This document shows, one piece after another, positions 1 to 6,503 of a stretch of DNA of 6,793 bases. The stretch is from Bacillota bacterium. Its GTDB lineage: Bacteria; Bacillota; Clostridia; Oscillospirales; Ruminococcaceae. Below the pieces are notes generated by a model, which had not been told where the DNA came from, searched no databases, and was given only the letters and a program-made list of their open reading frames with translations. Numbering within the stretch: the stretch's first letter is position 1; every line of letters begins with the position of its first letter. Location: NCBI GenBank assembly GCA_023395435.1, contig JAEWZG010000022.1, positions 1 through 6,793 of the forward strand, written 5' to 3'. Position numbers and translations under genes: made by a program.

Positions 1-1660
1 CTCTATAAACCTTAAAAAGTGGTGGCTGGGCGATATAGATATGACCTTCATCAACAAGCTTTCTCATAAATCTGAAGAAGAATGTAAGAAGAAGTGTTCT
101 GATATGAGAACCGTCGACATCGGCATCGGCCATAATGATAATCTTACCGTATCTTAAACGAGTCAGATCAAAATCTTCACCAATACTTGTTCCCAAAGCA
201 GTAACAACAGGCATTAGCTTTTCATTCCCATATACCTTGTCTATTCTTGCTTTTTCAACGTTAAGCATTTTTCCCCAAAGAGGAAGAATTGCCTGATAAC
301 GCCTATCTCGACCCGCTTTTGCTGAACCACCCGCAGAATCTCCCTCTACAATGTAAATTTCAGTAAAATTCATATCTTTTTCTGAACAGTCGGCAAGCTT
401 TCCTGGGAGAGAAGCACTTTCAAGTGCTGATTTTCTTCTTGTTAATTCTCTTGCTCGTTTTGCAGCTTCTCTTGCTTTCTGTGCATTGCATGCTTTATCA
501 AAAATAATTCTTGCAACAGCTGGATTTTCCTCAAGATAATTCATGAATTTTTCCTGAACCATTGCTTCAACCATTGGCTTAATTTCAGGGTTACCAAGTT
601 TTCCTTTTGTCTGGCCTTCAAATTCACAGTCAGTCATCTTGACGCTGATTATTACTGTAAGACCTTCACGGACATCATCACCGAGAAGATTTTTGTCATT
701 ATCTTTAAGAAGGTTGAATTTTCTTCCGTATTCATTAAGAACCTTTGTAAGTGCATTCTTAAATCCAACCTCATGTGTTCCACCATCAACAGTATGAATG
801 TTATTTGCAAAAGACAAAATTATTTCATTATAGCTGTCATTATACTGCAATGCAATTTCTGCTGTGGAAGTATCGACCTGTCCATTTATATAAATTACAT
901 CATCATGAAGCTTTTCGAGTCCTCTTGTTTTATGAATATGTTCAACAAAGCTCCTGATACCGCCTTCATAATGAAGAATCTCATTAAAAGACTCTGCTTC
1001 ATCACGCAGATCAGAAAAAACGATTTTAATACCAGCATTCAAGAATGCTTGTTCACGAAGTCTTTTTAGCAATACTTCTGCTTCATATACCGTTGTTTCA
1101 AAAATTTCAGGGTCAGCTTTAAATCGAACTTCTGTACCTGTTTCAGTTGTATCGCCGATTATTTTTAATACTTCATCATAATTACCGCGTTCAAAATGCT
1201 GAAACCATATATTTTTTCCATCTGATACTCTGATTTCAAGCCATTCAGAAAGTGCATTAACAACTGATGCTCCAACGCCGTGAAGTCCGCCTGAAACCTT
1301 ATATCCGCCGCCACCAAATTTACCGCCAGCGTGAAGAATTGTATATACTACTGTTGCAGCAGAAATACCTTCCTTTGGGTGAATTCCGGTAGGAATACCA
1401 CGACCATTATCCTTAACACGGATAATATCGCCTGTTAAAATTTCTACATCAATCTGTGTACAAAATCCTGCAAGTGCTTCATCAATAGAGTTATCAACAA
1501 TCTCATAGACGAGGTGATGCAATCCTCTTGGTCCTGTTGAACCAATATACATTCCTGGGCGTTTTCTTACCGCCTCAAGACCTTCAAGTACCTGAATCTG
1601 ACTCTCGTCATAATTGTTATTCTTATCAACATGAGTGTCATTTTCATATATATTATCCAA
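1..1660 (-). CDS. gyrB: DNA gyrase subunit B, 3' end beyond the window (553 codons visible)
   Basis: ATPase subunit of type II topoisomerase DNA gyrase, which with GyrA introduces negative supercoils. The translation is continuous for 553 codons and runs off the window; the family is about 640 residues, so roughly the last 90 are missing. Visible in order: GHKL ATPase domain with EIVDNSIDEA (catalytic Glu53, Asn57), DNGRGIP (Asp84) and the glycine-rich ATP lid (about 111-130); transducer domain with QTK (350-352, the ATP-contacting Lys); TOPRIM domain with EGDSAGGSA (Glu439) and DADVDGSH (Asp512, 514, 516), the metal-binding acidic residues. The start is TTG at 1660-1658: AAGGAGG lies 7 nt upstream, and the next in-frame ATG (residue 37) is inside the conserved RPGMYIG motif. 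It lies 60 nt after remB and is probably the distal part of the dnaN operon; gyrA would be expected next. Trp462 occupies the place of E. coli Lys447. Identity is secure. Confidence 0.98.
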   Translation of the reverse strand, partial: MDNIYENDTHVDKNNNYDESQIQVLEGLEAVRKRPGMYIGSTGPRGLHHLVYEIVDNSIDEALAGFCTQIDVEILTGDIIRVKDNGRGIPTGIHPKEGISAATVVYTILHAGGKFGGGGYKVSGGLHGVGASVVNALSEWLEIRVSDGKNIWFQHFERGNYDEVLKIIGDTTETGTEVRFKADPEIFETTVYEAEVLLKRLREQAFLNAGIKIVFSDLRDEAESFNEILHYEGGIRSFVEHIHKTRGLEKLHDDVIYINGQVDTSTAEIALQYNDSYNEIILSFANNIHTVDGGTHEVGFKNALTKVLNEYGRKFNLLKDNDKNLLGDDVREGLTVIISVKMTDCEFEGQTKGKLGNPEIKPMVEAMVQEKFMNYLEENPAVARIIFDKACNAQKAREAAKRARELTRRKSALESASLPGKLADCSEKDMNFTEIYIVEGDSAGGSAKAGRDRRYQAILPLWGKMLNVEKARIDKVYGNEKLMPVVTALGTSIGEDFDLTRLRYGKIIIMADADVDGSHIRTLLLTFFFRFMRKLVDEGHIYIAQPPLFKVYR

Positions 1661-1667
1661 AATTTAT

Positions 1668-1674
1668 CCTCCTT
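1668..1674 (-). promoter_or_regulatory. gyrB ribosome binding site fixing a TTG start
   Basis: AAGGAGG on the minus strand, 7 nt before TTG. It is a near-perfect anti-16S match and the main reason to accept the non-ATG start. The 60-nt gap between remB and gyrB holds no obvious terminator or promoter, so read-through from remB is likely. Confidence 0.85.
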
Positions 1675-1720
1675 GCTTAATATATTAATCTATAAATTTA
1701 CAAATAGTATAATAGCGTTA

Positions 1721-1978
1721 TTAATATACACTATTGTGCAAAAATCGCCTTTTTAAAGTGGAAGTTGCTATTGATGTAATATAAATAGTTTCCTGTCCAT
1801 TATTTTCACAGATAACAAAAGTCTTAGGCATTTCGTAATTTACAGTAACAACCTTCTTGCCCTTTGTATTACTCAAGAAATCTTTTGTTGTCTGACTTGT
1901 AGAGGTCTTCTCAATATCATAGATTCCTATAATACTGTCTGTATTAATAACGATGTTATTTCCTAAATGTAAATACAT
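1721..1978 (-). CDS. remB: RemB-like DUF370 extracellular matrix regulator
   Basis: An 85-residue protein beginning MYLHLGNNIVI and continuing DSIIGIYDIEKTSTSQTTKDFL, the typical N-terminal half of the DUF370/RemB (YaaB) family, which is about 80 residues. In Bacillus subtilis, RemA and RemB are needed for expression of biofilm matrix genes. RemA is a DNA-binding protein; the molecular role of RemB is less clear, so the function here is carried over from the family. Its place directly after recF and before gyrB is the same as in B. subtilis. The ATG lies 13 nt after the recF stop, with AAGGAA in that gap as ribosome binding site. The frame ends in tandem stops TAA TAA (1723-1718). There is no signal peptide or membrane segment. 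The C-terminal tail (TLKRRFLHNSVY) is basic and the least conserved part. Confidence 0.9.
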   Translation of the reverse strand: MYLHLGNNIVINTDSIIGIYDIEKTSTSQTTKDFLSNTKGKKVVTVNYEMPKTFVICENNGQETIYITSIATSTLKRRFLHNSVY

Positions 1979-1991
1979 TTAACGACTTCCT

Positions 1992-3122
1992 TTATTTTTT
2001 CTGAAGTACCCTTCCACCTGAAACAATAAAATTTTTTCCTTTGTGATTTATTTTTATATTTTTATTAAGGTCGTTACAGGAAGTTATAATAACCTGCATT
2101 TCTTTAATTGAAGATAAAATGAATTTCTGTCTATTTTCATCAAGCTCACTTAATACATCATCAAGTAAAATTACAGGAGCATCATCAGTTTCTTCAAGAA
2201 GAATATATGCCTGTGCAAGTTTTAAAATAAGAGCAATGGAACGTTGCTGCCCTTGTGAACCAAAATCACGAGAGGAAAGGTTATTGAGCTTTGTTATAAG
2301 GTCATCTCTATGGATTCCAACCTGAGAGAAGCCAAATTTCAAATCATCCTTAAGATTTTTCCTCATTAACGAAAGATATTCTTCAGCCATTTCTCCTTTA
2401 TAATCTGTTCTGCCTTCAATTTGTTTAAAAACAGTAGAATTATATGATAGTTCAAGAATTTCCTTATTCATTGAAATTTCATCATAAAGTTTTCTTGAAA
2501 AAACATTAAGTTTTTTTATATAGTTGTATCTTAAAAGGGTTATATATGAACCCATTCTTGCAAGCTGTTCATCCCAGACTTCAAGTTCATCAGCTTGTGA
2601 AATACCCATATTGATTTTTTTCAGAAGATTATTTCTCTGCATAAGCAAAGCTTCGTATTTATTAATGACGGAAAAATAACCAGGCTTAATCTGTGAAATA
2701 CATAAATCAATATATGAACGTCTTTTATCAGGTGAACCTTTTGAAAGCTCTAAATCCTCCGGTGTAAAAATTACGCATTTTAAATTTCCGAAAAGCTTTG
2801 AAAGATATTTAAGTTTAACTCCATTTAAAGTAATTTGCTTGTCCTTTAGATAATTCTTCTGAATTGAATATGAAATTATCTGTTCACGAAGATTGTTTTT
2901 GAAAGAAAGACTGATGTCAGCAATATCACCATTTATATCAATAATATCTTTTTCTTTTGTGCCTCGAAAGCTTTTGCAGCCGGACATAATCCATATAGCT
3001 TCTATAATATTTGTTTTGCCCTGTGCATTCTCACCACTGAAAATATTCAGCTGTGGATCAAGAGTTATATTAACATTTTTAAGATTTTTAAAACCGTTGA
3101 TATCAAGTTTTGTTATTTTCAA
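1992..3122 (-). CDS. recF: RecF DNA repair/replication gap protein (SMC-like ATPase)
   Basis: A 376-residue RecF (family about 360-375), complete. RecF is an ABC/SMC-type ATPase that binds gapped DNA and with RecO and RecR helps load RecA at stalled or gapped replication forks. Visible: N-terminal MKITKLDINGFKNL, Walker A GENAQGKT (30-37), TPEDLELSKGSP (120-131) followed by KRR, the ABC signature SQGQQR (289-294), and Walker B ILLDD with the following SELD (about 318-328). The middle (about 150-260) is the helical arm, without the long coiled coil of true SMC proteins. The motif usually reading GPHRDD is GIHRDD (269-274), an uncommon Pro-to-Ile change. The start is TTG at 3122-3120, set by GAGG 7 nt upstream and by the conserved N terminus. 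The gene begins 14 nt after the yaaA stop, so the two are probably co-transcribed and translated in series. Confidence 0.97.
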   Translation of the reverse strand: MKITKLDINGFKNLKNVNITLDPQLNIFSGENAQGKTNIIEAIWIMSGCKSFRGTKEKDIIDINGDIADISLSFKNNLREQIISYSIQKNYLKDKQITLNGVKLKYLSKLFGNLKCVIFTPEDLELSKGSPDKRRSYIDLCISQIKPGYFSVINKYEALLMQRNNLLKKINMGISQADELEVWDEQLARMGSYITLLRYNYIKKLNVFSRKLYDEISMNKEILELSYNSTVFKQIEGRTDYKGEMAEEYLSLMRKNLKDDLKFGFSQVGIHRDDLITKLNNLSSRDFGSQGQQRSIALILKLAQAYILLEETDDAPVILLDDVLSELDENRQKFILSSIKEMQVIITSCNDLNKNIKINHKGKNFIVSGGRVLQKK

Positions 3123-3129
3123 AATGATA

Positions 3130-3133
3130 CCTC
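3130..3133 (-). promoter_or_regulatory. recF ribosome binding site fixing a TTG start
   Basis: GAGG on the minus strand, 7 nt before the TTG of recF and inside the 14-nt yaaA-recF gap. It supports the TTG because the encoded MKITKLDI is the conserved RecF N terminus and no ATG fits. Confidence 0.7.
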
Positions 3134-3136
3134 ATA

Positions 3137-3355
3137 TTAAATAATATTGATTTCTATATCATCAAGGGTAACTTTATCGCCCTTTCTGATTTTTTTTCCT
3201 CTCATTGTACAAAGCTCACCATTGACAGAAACTTCTTCATTAAGAACTATGTCCTTTGCCATTCCGCCAGTTTCAGCAACACCAGAAAATTTTAAAAGCT
3301 GATCAAGCTTTATAAATTCTGTCGTGATTTTTATTTCAAGGACTTGTTTACTCAT
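3137..3355 (-). CDS. yaaA: YaaA-type S4-domain RNA-binding protein
   Basis: A 72-residue protein that is essentially one S4 RNA-binding domain: FIKLDQLLKFSGVAETGG, then a short helix (AKDIVLNEEV), VSVNGELCTMRGKKIRKGD and a final strand. The VNGE(x)nRGKKIRKGD part is diagnostic of the small YaaA family that sits between dnaN and recF in many Firmicutes. In B. subtilis a role in ribosome or RNA biology has been suggested; the function is not firmly established and nothing here adds to it. The ATG overlaps the last 8 bases of dnaN, and its ribosome binding site (GAGG, 7 nt upstream, 3363-3366) lies inside the dnaN coding end, which favours translational coupling to dnaN. This gene should not be confused with the unrelated E. 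coli yaaA. Confidence 0.9.
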   Translation of the reverse strand: MSKQVLEIKITTEFIKLDQLLKFSGVAETGGMAKDIVLNEEVSVNGELCTMRGKKIRKGDKVTLDDIEINII

Positions 3356-4454
3356 TTTTTAACCTCACTGGTAATACAAGAAATGTATAATCAACTCCAT
3401 TAAGAGGAGTAATTTTCATTGGGAGATTACTTCCGTTCATCAAAAGCTTTATCTTATCATCTTCAATAGCTTTGAGAGGGTCAAGAAAATACTTGTTATT
3501 AAAGCCTATTTCAATCTTTGGACCTGTTATGTCAACAGAAATTTCATCATTGATTTTTCCAATTGAAGTAGAACAGTTCATTTTTACCATACCATTATCA
3601 AAAATGCATCTTACTGGGCTTTTTATTCTTTCATTAATAAGAAGTGATGCTCTTTCAAGACAGCTGATTAGGTCTTTTGTTTTTACAATTACTTCAGTAT
3701 TGCTGTTTTGTGGGATAGATCCTTTATAATTATGAAATTCACCTTCAAGCAATCTTGAAATTACCTGATAACCTGAAATATCAAATATAATATGCTTCTT
3801 ACATGTATGAATTTCACACTGTAGTTCATCAGCATCTTTTAAAAGCTTTGAAACTTCATTGAGTGCTTTTGCAGGGACAACAAACTTAAAATTCTTTTCG
3901 CAATTTATTTTTTCTGTCCTTATAGCTAATCTATAACCATCTATTGCAACAAGATTAAAAGTCCCATCCTCAATATCAAAAAGTTCACCTGTAAGTATTG
4001 GCTTTGTATCGTTGTTTGCAACAGCAAAAATTGTTTGATTTATCATATTTTTTAATAGTGATTGTGAAATCTTAAAAGTATCACATTCATTAAATTCAGG
4101 AATATCAGGGTATTCAGTTGCTTCAGTTGCGCTAATTGTATATTGTGTTGCTCCACCTGTTATTGTTATAGCAAGATTTTCAGCAATCTCAATCATAATT
4201 TCTTCAGTAGGCATTCTTTTTATAATTTCATTAAAAAGTCTTGCATTAACAATTAATTCACCAGAATCCTGAGAACGTACTGATATTTTTGTTTTAATTC
4301 CTATTTCAAGGTCATAACCGGTAAGATTAAGCATTGAATCTGAAAGTATAATTTTTATTCCTTCAAGTGCCGGTATAGTAGATTTTACTGCAACAGCTTT
4401 TGAAACATTATTTATAGCTTCACATAAGCTGAGTTTATTGCAAAATAGTTTCAT
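3348..4454 (-). CDS. dnaN: DNA polymerase III beta subunit, sliding clamp
   Basis: A complete 368-residue clamp (E. coli is 366). As a ring-shaped dimer it encircles DNA and tethers the replicative polymerase, ligase, MutS/MutL and other partners. The sequence fits three similar clamp domains of roughly 120 residues each. Recognisable family points are the N-terminal MKLFCNKLSLCEAINNVSKA, AIDGYRLAIR in the middle domain, SRLLEGEFHNYK before the third domain, and the C-terminal FLVLPVRL. The LP(V/M)RL tail forms part of the peptide-binding pocket for clamp partners. The start ATG has AGGAGG about 7 nt upstream. The last 8 bases overlap yaaA. It is separated from dnaA by the presumed origin, so it either has its own promoter there or is read from dnaA. 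Confidence 0.98.
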   Translation of the reverse strand: MKLFCNKLSLCEAINNVSKAVAVKSTIPALEGIKIILSDSMLNLTGYDLEIGIKTKISVRSQDSGELIVNARLFNEIIKRMPTEEIMIEIAENLAITITGGATQYTISATEATEYPDIPEFNECDTFKISQSLLKNMINQTIFAVANNDTKPILTGELFDIEDGTFNLVAIDGYRLAIRTEKINCEKNFKFVVPAKALNEVSKLLKDADELQCEIHTCKKHIIFDISGYQVISRLLEGEFHNYKGSIPQNSNTEVIVKTKDLISCLERASLLINERIKSPVRCIFDNGMVKMNCSTSIGKINDEISVDITGPKIEIGFNNKYFLDPLKAIEDDKIKLLMNGSNLPMKITPLNGVDYTFLVLPVRLKNE

Positions 4455-4520
4455 TTTATACCTCCTAATATTTTTAACATAAAAATTGTGCGGAAAAAAG
4501 ATAATTGTGGGTTTTGGGTG

Positions 4521-4551
4521 TTATTTTAATAAAAGAATATATATATTATTT
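4521..4551. other. A+T-rich putative DNA unwinding element
   Basis: Thirty-one bases with a single G and no C, including ATATATATTATT. It abuts the trinucleotide run on the side away from the presumed DnaA boxes, which is where strand opening is expected. The role is inferred from position and composition. Confidence 0.55.
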
Positions 4552-4569
4552 TAGTATTAGTAGTAGTAA
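4552..4569 (+). repeat. Putative DnaA-trio element (six tandem trinucleotides)
   Basis: Reads TAG TAT TAG TAG TAG TAA on the plus strand, with its 3' end touching a TGTTGA repeat (4570-4578) and its 5' end touching the A+T-rich stretch. The known DnaA-trio consensus, 3'-(G/A)A(T/A)-5', is a binding site for DnaA filaments on one strand of the opening origin, read 3' to 5' away from the DnaA box; all six units here fit in that polarity. B. subtilis has a GC-rich spacer between box and trios; none is seen here. Confidence 0.65.
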
Positions 4570-4863
4570 TGTTGAATGTGTTATAAAGTCGGTCAAGCCT
4601 TCTTAAATTATAAGTTTGACAGTGATGCGTTTGTGTTGAGAGACTGTGGTGAAAATGTTGAGCAAAATTTTGGTGTTTAATGTGTTGGTTATTGTGCGTT
4701 GAATGTTATAAAAATGTTATCTGTTTTGTTAAAAAAAATAAAAAGGCATGTGTTTCAACATTTCAGTGTTATTTTCTAAATAAAACAAATGTGAGAAATG
4801 TTGAGACGCCTTAATAAAATTCTTCTAACAAAAGGCTTTGCAAAAACATTGTATTGTTGAAAA
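4570..4863. repeat. Cluster of TGTTGA repeats, putative non-canonical DnaA boxes
   Basis: Nine-base units starting TGTTGA lie on the plus strand at 4570-4578, 4634-4642, 4656-4664, 4799-4807 and 4855-4863, and on the minus strand at 4752-4760. A variant CGTTGA lies at 4697-4705. The rough consensus is AATGTTGARA. The classical box in this orientation is TGTGGATAA; TGTTGAAAA (4855) differs from it at two positions. A six-base word is expected well below once in both strands of 418 bp, so six copies is clear enrichment. Start-to-start distances for the first four are 64, 22 and 41 bases, near whole helical turns. That DnaA binds them is an inference from position. Confidence 0.6.
4750..4809. 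repeat. Imperfect inverted repeat joining two TGTTGA units
   Basis: TCAACATTTC (4755-4764) is exactly inverted at 4795-4804 (GAAATGTTGA). Pairing continues outward to 4750/4809 with two G-T positions, giving a 15-position arm around a 30-base centre. The arms contain the minus-strand repeat at 4752 and the plus-strand repeat at 4799. There is no following T-run on either strand, so it does not look like a terminator. Confidence 0.55.
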
Positions 4864-4872
4864 ATATGTTAT

Positions 4873-6231
4873 TTATTTTTCTTTAAGGTTTTTTATTATG
4901 TCATCAACGGTTTCTTTAAGGTCGGAATTTTTAGCTAAGCTTTTTTTTACATCACGGTAAGATATTGTCATTGTTGAATGATCACGCCTTAGCTCGTCCC
5001 CAATTGCGGTATAAGAAATTCCTTTAACTTCTCGAATAATATATATAGCAATTTTTCTTGCAAGTGAAATTTGTGCATTTCGGTTTTGTGAACGGATATC
5101 ATCTGAAGAAACATTGAATGTATTACCGACTTCAGTGAGAATTTTCTCTATAGTAATTTCAGCTGGTTGGTTATCAATTAAGTTTTCTTTTATGACTCTC
5201 TGTGCCATTGAAATTGAAGGAACTTCATTTGAGAACATTGTGAGACCTTTTATTTTATTAACAGCACCTTCAAGCTGACGGATATTTGTTTTTATCTTTT
5301 CAGCGATAATTCTTGCAACAGTATCAGGAAGCTGGAGGTCGAGAAGCTCGGCTTTTCTTTTTACAATAGCCATACGGGTTTCAAAATCAGGTGGCTGAAC
5401 ATCAACCTGAACACCGAGAACAAAACGGCTTTTCATTCTGTCCTCGAGCTTTTTCATCTTACTTGGCGGAATATCAGAAGTAATAACAATTTGTTTTCCT
5501 AAATTATAAAGCTCGTTGAAGGTATGGAAGAATTCCTCCTGTGTGGATTCCTTTCCAGCGATAAACTGGACATCATCTACAAGAAGAAAATCAGCATTTC
5601 TGTATTTATCATGGAAGCGTGTTGTGTCTTTCTCAGCTATTGATTTTATAAGTTCGTTTGTGAAATTTTCACCGGTTGTGTAGATAACGTTCATATCAGG
5701 CTTGTTGTTTGCAATTTCATAAGCAATAGCTTTTAAAAGATGGGTTTTGCCAAGTCCTGAATCACCATAAATGAAAAGAGGATTGAATACGTCTTTTGTA
5801 TATGAACTGTTTGAATTTTCATTCTTACCGGCAACAGCTGTACAGAAAGCATATGCAAGTTCATTTGATTTACCCTTAATGAAGTTGTCGAAGGTCAAAT
5901 CATAATTTGCTCTTGAATAGCTTCTTTTAAGTTCATTTATTTTTTTAAGTTCTTCATCCTCAGCAGTATCAATTTGTTGCTGACGAGTTGAAATGTCAAT
6001 ATTAACTTCAAAACCGAGGTTTTCAAGAAAACCTCTTTTAAGAACGTTCATATATACAGACAAAGCAGTATTTTTTGTAAATTCGTTTTCGGTAGTAAGA
6101 TAAGCAGTTCCATCCTCAAGCTTTACAGGTTCGAGAATTTTGATCCATTTGTTGTAGCCAATTTCACTTACATTAGGATCCTGCAGACAATATTTTTTTA
6201 CATTTTCAAATATTTCAGAAAATGATTCCAT
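4873..6231 (-). CDS. dnaA: Chromosomal replication initiator DnaA
   Basis: A complete 452-residue DnaA (family about 440-470). It binds boxes at oriC, forms an ATP-dependent filament and opens the duplex. Domain I (1 to about 80) is the DnaB/self-interaction domain; a short domain II linker (about 82-105) is charged and Gln/Glu/Lys-rich. AAA+ domain III (about 110-345) has Walker A GDSGLGKT (156-163), Walker B LLVDDVQF (216-223), the arginine-finger region DRMKSRF (264-270) and sensor 2 NIRQLEGAV (316-324). DNA-binding domain IV (about 355-452) has RRDHST (415-420). Oddities: the loop before RDH is one residue shorter than in E. coli or B. subtilis (IGDELRRDH against IGDAFGGRDH), the next helix reads MTISYRD instead of VxHAxxK, and the usual EWG after SRF is VLG. 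The ATG has GGAGG 10 nt upstream (6242-6246). Confidence 0.98.
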   Translation of the reverse strand: MESFSEIFENVKKYCLQDPNVSEIGYNKWIKILEPVKLEDGTAYLTTENEFTKNTALSVYMNVLKRGFLENLGFEVNIDISTRQQQIDTAEDEELKKINELKRSYSRANYDLTFDNFIKGKSNELAYAFCTAVAGKNENSNSSYTKDVFNPLFIYGDSGLGKTHLLKAIAYEIANNKPDMNVIYTTGENFTNELIKSIAEKDTTRFHDKYRNADFLLVDDVQFIAGKESTQEEFFHTFNELYNLGKQIVITSDIPPSKMKKLEDRMKSRFVLGVQVDVQPPDFETRMAIVKRKAELLDLQLPDTVARIIAEKIKTNIRQLEGAVNKIKGLTMFSNEVPSISMAQRVIKENLIDNQPAEITIEKILTEVGNTFNVSSDDIRSQNRNAQISLARKIAIYIIREVKGISYTAIGDELRRDHSTMTISYRDVKKSLAKNSDLKETVDDIIKNLKEK

Positions 6232-6324
6232 TCAAAAAAAACCTCCAGTTTTGCAAAAAATAAGATGTTTAATGTAAAAACAAATTGATAAAAAAATATA
6301 TTTTGACATAAAACTAATAACAAA

Positions 6325-6353
6325 ATTATAACATAAACTGCAAAAAAAAACAA
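6325..6353 (-). promoter_or_regulatory. Candidate dnaA promoter (extended -10)
   Basis: On the minus strand: -35 TTGTTT (6353-6348), 17-base spacer, -10 TATAAT (6330-6325) preceded by TGT, which makes an extended -10. The spacer contains part of a T-run (plus-strand A9 at 6342-6350). Transcription would start near 6318, giving a leader of about 85-90 nt before dnaA. The -35 matches only the TTG half of the consensus; the extended -10 compensates. Confidence 0.6.
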
Positions 6354-6503
6354 GCAATATTGCAAGGATCTTATATATTTTATATAGTATAGATTTTTTA
6401 AGTATATTTTTTTGATTTCAATGTAATTGTACATTAAAAGCCTAACTGTATTTGTTATTTATATTTAAAATAATATGATTACAAATTTTTTAGTAAAATA
6501 GTA

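Larger units (their letters stand above)
4455..4872. other. Probable chromosomal origin oriC in the dnaA-dnaN gap
   Basis: This 418-bp non-coding stretch lies between dnaA and dnaN, the usual oriC (or main unwinding site) in Firmicutes. Read from dnaA towards dnaN it holds a cluster of TGTTGA repeats (4863 to 4570), a trinucleotide run (4569 to 4552), an A+T-only stretch (4551 to 4521) and the dnaN ribosome binding site. That is the order box, DnaA-trio, unwinding element known from B. subtilis. The plus strand is strikingly G-rich and C-poor: 4621-4680 has 19 G and 3 C. No sequence within one mismatch of TTATNCACA was found by eye on either strand. Origin function is inferred from context and layout. 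Confidence 0.8.

Noticed and set aside
773..1069. Plus-strand open frames inside gyrB (98 and 60 codons)
   Set aside because: They lie antisense to well-conserved gyrB sequence, have no ribosome binding site and resemble no family.
2119..2325. Plus-strand open frames antisense to recF (also 2893-3144) and to dnaN (3472-3729)
   Set aside because: Shadows of the coding strand; Ser/Leu/Phe-rich complements without start signals.
4607..4612. Perfect TATAAT on the minus strand as a dnaN promoter
   Set aside because: The bases 17 upstream (CACAAA) do not resemble a -35, there is no TG extension, and it sits in the repeat region; a dnaN promoter may exist but is not supported here.
4592..4620. Short inverted repeat GTCAA...TTGAC as a terminator
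   Set aside because: The stem is interrupted and A+T-rich with no T-run after it on either strand.
4808..4836. GCCTT...AAGGC stem as a dnaA terminator
   Set aside because: Only five pairs around a 19-base loop, and no clear U-run; not convincing.
6354..6363. Palindrome GCAATATTGC as an operator for dnaA
   Set aside because: A single short palindrome in A+T-rich DNA; position near the -35 is suggestive but there is no second copy or known regulator match.
6198..6434. Minus-strand 78-codon hydrophobic open frame overlapping the dnaA start
   Set aside because: It covers the dnaA promoter and ribosome binding site, overlaps the true dnaA start in another frame, and its Phe/Ile/Leu/Tyr-rich content is what A+T-rich non-coding DNA gives by chance.
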